DNA of 64,000 bases from Streptomyces monomycini (GTDB lineage: Bacteria > Actinomycetota > Actinomycetes > Streptomycetales > Streptomycetaceae): the NCBI RefSeq assembly GCF_022271435.1, contig NZ_JAFIQY010000039.1, forward strand, positions 1 through 64,000, in the 5' to 3' direction. Made by a program: the position numbers and the translations under genes. The first letter of the stretch is position 1. Each line of letters opens with the position of its first letter. This document shows, piece after piece, positions 61,854-64,000 of this stretch. A model generated the notes under the pieces. The model did no database searches. It was not told where the DNA came from and saw nothing but the letters and a program-made list of their open reading frames with translations.

Positions 61854-61926
61854 CCCGGCGGGGGGCACCGCGAGAAGCCTGGCAGGGGGGCATCGCGAAA
61901 GGCCCGGCGGGGGGCACCGCGAGAGG
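61854..61926. repeat. three tandem ~24-bp repeats between fadR-type and MFS genes
   Basis: Units at 61854-61877, 61878-61902 and 61903-61926 of the form CCYGGCRGGGGGC then AYCGCGARARG. Units 1 and 3 differ at one base; unit 2 has diverged. Confidence 0.8.
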
Positions 61927-61974
61927 ACGCCGAGCGCCGGAGCCCGGGGACCGGGAACCGGGAAGCGAAATCGT

Positions 61975-62013
61975 TGGACAGGCATTCATCCCATGATTCT
62001 ATGATGCTGTCCA
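61975..62013. promoter_or_regulatory. MFS promoter with spaced inverted repeat
   Basis: TGGACAG (61975-61981) and CTGTCCA (62007-62013) are perfect arms across 25 bp; the -10 box TATGAT (62000-62005) lies between them, 7 nt before the ATG at 62013. Fits a repressor site for the divergent GntR protein over a leaderless promoter. Confidence 0.5.
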
Positions 62014-63338
62014 TGACAGACGACTCCCTCGCGACCCTCGGCCCCGGTGCCGGAGCCCCGGACACCCCGCCGGAGCGGCACCCGGCCGGACGGCCCGGGC
62101 CCGCCGCGACGCCGGAGCCGGCCCGCGCTCCGGCCGCCCGGCGAGGGCTGCCGTTCCTCATGGTCGCCGGCCTGGTCCTGGCCGCCCTCAACCTCCGCCC
62201 CGCCATCACCAGCCTCGGCCCGCTCATGGAAGAGGTCCGGTCCGGCCTGGGCATGAGCGCCACCGTGGCCGGGCTGCTCACCTCCGTACCGGCCCTGTGC
62301 TTCGCGGTCTTCGGCACCGCCGCCCCGCGGCTGGCCCGGCGCTGGGGCCCCGGCGCGGTCGTCTGCGCCGGTATGGCCGCCATCGCCGCGGGCGTCGCCG
62401 TACGGCCCTACACCGGCAGCACCGCCGGCTTCCTCGCCGCCACCGCGCTGGCCCTCGCGGGCATCGCGGTCAGCAACGTCCTGCTGCCGGTGGTCATCAA
62501 GACCTGGTTCCCGGACCGCGTCGGGCCGCTCACCGGCCTGTACTCGATGGCCCTCGCCCTGGGCACCTCGCTGGCCGCGGCACTGACCGTTCCCATCACG
62601 TCCGCGCTCGGCGGCAGCTGGCAGTCCGGCCTCGTGGTGTGGGCGCTGCTCGCCGTCCTCGCCGTCCTGCCCTGGCTGACGGCCGTCCGCGGCCGCGCGG
62701 GAGAGCGCGGGCCCGCCGCCCGGCAGCCCGCCGCACCGGCCGCGGCGCTGCGGGTCAGCACGTCGCCGACCGCCTGGGCGCTGGCCGTCTTCTTCGGCCT
62801 CCAGGCCACCGCCGCGTACATCACCATGGGCTGGATGCCGCAGATCTTCCGCGACGCCGGGGTCCCGGCGGGCACCGCGGGCGTCCTGCTCGCCGTCACC
62901 ATGGCGATGGGCGTACCGCTGTCCTTCGTACTGCCCCGGGTGGCCGCCCGGATGCGCAACCAGGGGCCGCTGGCCGTCGGGCTCGGCATCTGCGGCCTGG
63001 CCGGCTACGCCGGACTGTGGCTGGCCCCGGCCTCCGGAGCCTGGGCCTGGGCGCTGCTCCTGGGCATCTCCAACTGCTCCTTCCCGCTGGCCCTGACGAT
63101 GATCGGGATGCGCTCGCGCAGCGCCGAGGGCGTCGTACGGCTGTCCGCCTTCGCCCAGAGCGTCGGCTACCTGATCTCCATCCCCGGACCGCTCCTGGTG
63201 GCCACGCTCTACCAGCACAGCGGCGGCTGGGGCCTGCCCATCGCGCTGATGGCCGGGCTGATGGTGCCCCAGATGGCGGTCGGGATGCTTGCGGGCCGGG
63301 ACCGCCGGATGGAGGACGAGGCCGAGGTGCGACACTGA
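62013..63338 (+). CDS. CynX/NimT-family MFS transporter
   Basis: 441 residues, twelve transmembrane helices after a Pro/Ala-rich N-terminus of about 45 residues. LAALNLRPAITSLGPLMEEVR is the opening signature of the CynX/NimT group; LPVVIKTWFPDRVGPLTGLYSMALALG in TM4/5 is also family-typical. Members move cyanate, 2-nitroimidazole or unknown anions; substrate not decidable here. ATG at 62013 chosen by promoter position. Confidence 0.9.
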   Translation: MTDDSLATLGPGAGAPDTPPERHPAGRPGPAATPEPARAPAARRGLPFLMVAGLVLAALNLRPAITSLGPLMEEVRSGLGMSATVAGLLTSVPALCFAVFGTAAPRLARRWGPGAVVCAGMAAIAAGVAVRPYTGSTAGFLAATALALAGIAVSNVLLPVVIKTWFPDRVGPLTGLYSMALALGTSLAAALTVPITSALGGSWQSGLVVWALLAVLAVLPWLTAVRGRAGERGPAARQPAAPAAALRVSTSPTAWALAVFFGLQATAAYITMGWMPQIFRDAGVPAGTAGVLLAVTMAMGVPLSFVLPRVAARMRNQGPLAVGLGICGLAGYAGLWLAPASGAWAWALLLGISNCSFPLALTMIGMRSRSAEGVVRLSAFAQSVGYLISIPGPLLVATLYQHSGGWGLPIALMAGLMVPQMAVGMLAGRDRRMEDEAEVRH

Positions 63339-63342
63339 AGCC

Positions 63343-63459
63343 ATGCCAGTGCTCGAACCGAATCCGCCGGGCGGACAGAAGAAGCTGCTCATCGTCCTGG
63401 GGGCGATGCTCGCCGTGACCGCCGTCATCGCCGTCATCGCGAGCCTCGCCTCACCCTGA
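63343..63459 (+). CDS. 38-residue transporter-associated membrane microprotein (SGM_5486-like)
   Basis: Encodes MPVLEPNPPGGQKKLLIVLG followed by a hydrophobic helix and LASP. The hydrophilic N-terminus and single transmembrane helix match the small SGM_5486 family transporter-associated protein as I remember it; it starts 4 nt after the MFS stop and is very probably co-translated. Confidence 0.75.
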   Translation: MPVLEPNPPGGQKKLLIVLGAMLAVTAVIAVIASLASP

Positions 63460-63666
63460 CGTGCCTCGACGCGCCTGACGCGCCGTGCGGGGGTGGGGAC
63501 AGCCCCACCGTCCCCTAGGGGGCCAGGCTCAGGGGCAAGTGGGTGGCGTACCGGATGGGAACGGCCCCCGCGGCACCATAGGTTCGAGGCACACCGTGCC
63601 GCTGCGGTGGACGCGGCCGCACCACGCGGCCGCGTCGTCCCCGCCGATGCCCCCCGGAGGCCACCG

Positions 63667-63876
63667 ATGTCCGCCGTCTCCAGCAGGCCGTCCGTCCCCC
63701 GCAGCCCGGGCGCGCGCACGGGCCTGCCGTGGTGGGCCGTGGCCCTCGCCGTCGTCTCCTTCGTCGCGCTGCTCGTCGTCATGACGGCGCCGTCCACGGC
63801 GCACGCGGTGAGCGCGTCCCAGGGCCTGGCACCCGTACTCGAATTCCTCGCCCGCCTCGTCGGCATCGGGGTCTGA
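63667..63876 (+). CDS. small membrane or secreted protein
   Basis: 69 residues: basic N-terminus, a hydrophobic helix (about 22-40) ending TAPSTAHA, which could be a signal peptide cut site, and a hydrophobic C-terminal third. ATG at 63667 with GGAGG before it. No family recognised. Confidence 0.6.
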   Translation: MSAVSSRPSVPRSPGARTGLPWWAVALAVVSFVALLVVMTAPSTAHAVSASQGLAPVLEFLARLVGIGV

Positions 63877-63973
63877 GCCCGGTGACGGCGGCGCGCCGGA
63901 GGAGCGTTCACCCTGCGGAGGGAGCGCCTCAACACCTCGCGCCCCGCGCTGCGTTTCGTGCGAAGCTGGACAC

Positions 63974-64000
63974 ATGAGCGCCGAAACACCTCGCCGGATT
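63974..64000 (+). CDS. start of a gene truncated by the window end
   Basis: Only MSAETPRRI is visible. By position (conserved order after the small proteins in Streptomyces) it could be a SixA-type histidine phosphatase, whose N-terminus has this character, but nine residues do not allow a real assignment. Confidence 0.35.

Noticed and set aside
61854..61926. CRISPR-like or attachment repeats
   Set aside because: Only three contiguous units and no integrase or tRNA nearby.

Overview
The window is a piece of a Streptomyces chromosome. GC content is very high, third positions are almost always G or C, GTG and TTG starts are common, and gene families are typical of the genus (mycothiol-type DinB proteins, ectABCD, Asp23/AmaP set, Gbn, FabG/InhA-type FabI pair). 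From memory, the order ectABCD - cob genes - Pit permease - Gbn - moaA - tyrS - fabG/fabI matches the SCO1811-SCO1867 part of S. coelicolor, so this looks like a conserved core arm. I see no insertion sequence, phage gene, integrase, tRNA, rRNA or CRISPR.

Region by region. 1-1.1 kb: end of a DinB-fold protein. 1.15-4.5 kb: complete ectoine/5-hydroxyectoine operon ectABCD on the minus strand. 5-6 kb: amidohydrolase. 6.3-9 kb: BASS transporter and a divergent ArsR-like regulator facing an IacB-like protein plus a short-chain dehydrogenase. 9-19.4 kb: cobalamin late-pathway genes (cobD, cobQ, chelatase ATPase, cobO, cobB, cobE, cobC), with a B12 riboswitch in front of cobD, an interposed ZIP-type metal transporter, and no cobN. 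19.5-21.2 kb: low-affinity phosphate permease with a two-repeat PHO box. 21.3-24.4 kb: GH25 lysozyme, class II aldolase, alpha/beta hydrolase. 24.4-25.6 kb: a gene-free block built from a degenerate 26-bp tandem repeat. 25.6-29 kb: unknown protein, VOC protein, neutral zinc metallopeptidase. 29.3-31.6 kb: ABC-F ATPase preceded by a seven-residue leader peptide, then the nucleoid protein Gbn. 31.7-36 kb: enoyl-CoA hydratase and a five-gene Asp23/DUF2273/AmaP envelope-stress operon. 36-42 kb: MarR/MFS pair, aldo-keto reductase with a MerR-type promoter, SDR, GH15. 42-48 kb: SURF1, Cys-rich protein, DEDDh exonuclease, sterol-desaturase-like protein, lysoplasmalogenase, MerR-DinB fusion. 48-54.8 kb: secreted subtilase, DUF485/ActP acetate uptake pair with a CRP-like operator, MoaA, small proteins. 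54.9-61 kb: TyrRS, TldE/TldD, FabG/FabI. 61-64 kb: FadR-type regulator, CynX/NimT MFS with a 38-residue companion, and the first codons of a gene that leaves the window.

How it works together: several units carry visible control elements of different kinds, namely a riboswitch with a coupled upstream ORF (cobD), a PHO box (pit), two MerR-type promoters with 19-bp spacers, a CRP-like palindrome (actP), a leader peptide (ABC-F) and GATC clusters (gbn). A recurring feature is a -10 hexamer 6-8 nt before a start codon without a Shine-Dalgarno sequence, which points to leaderless mRNAs. No cassette here is clearly a new defence or biosynthetic system. The least explained items are the 26-bp repeat block, the cobD upstream ORF, the ABC-F leader peptide and the MerR-DinB fusion.
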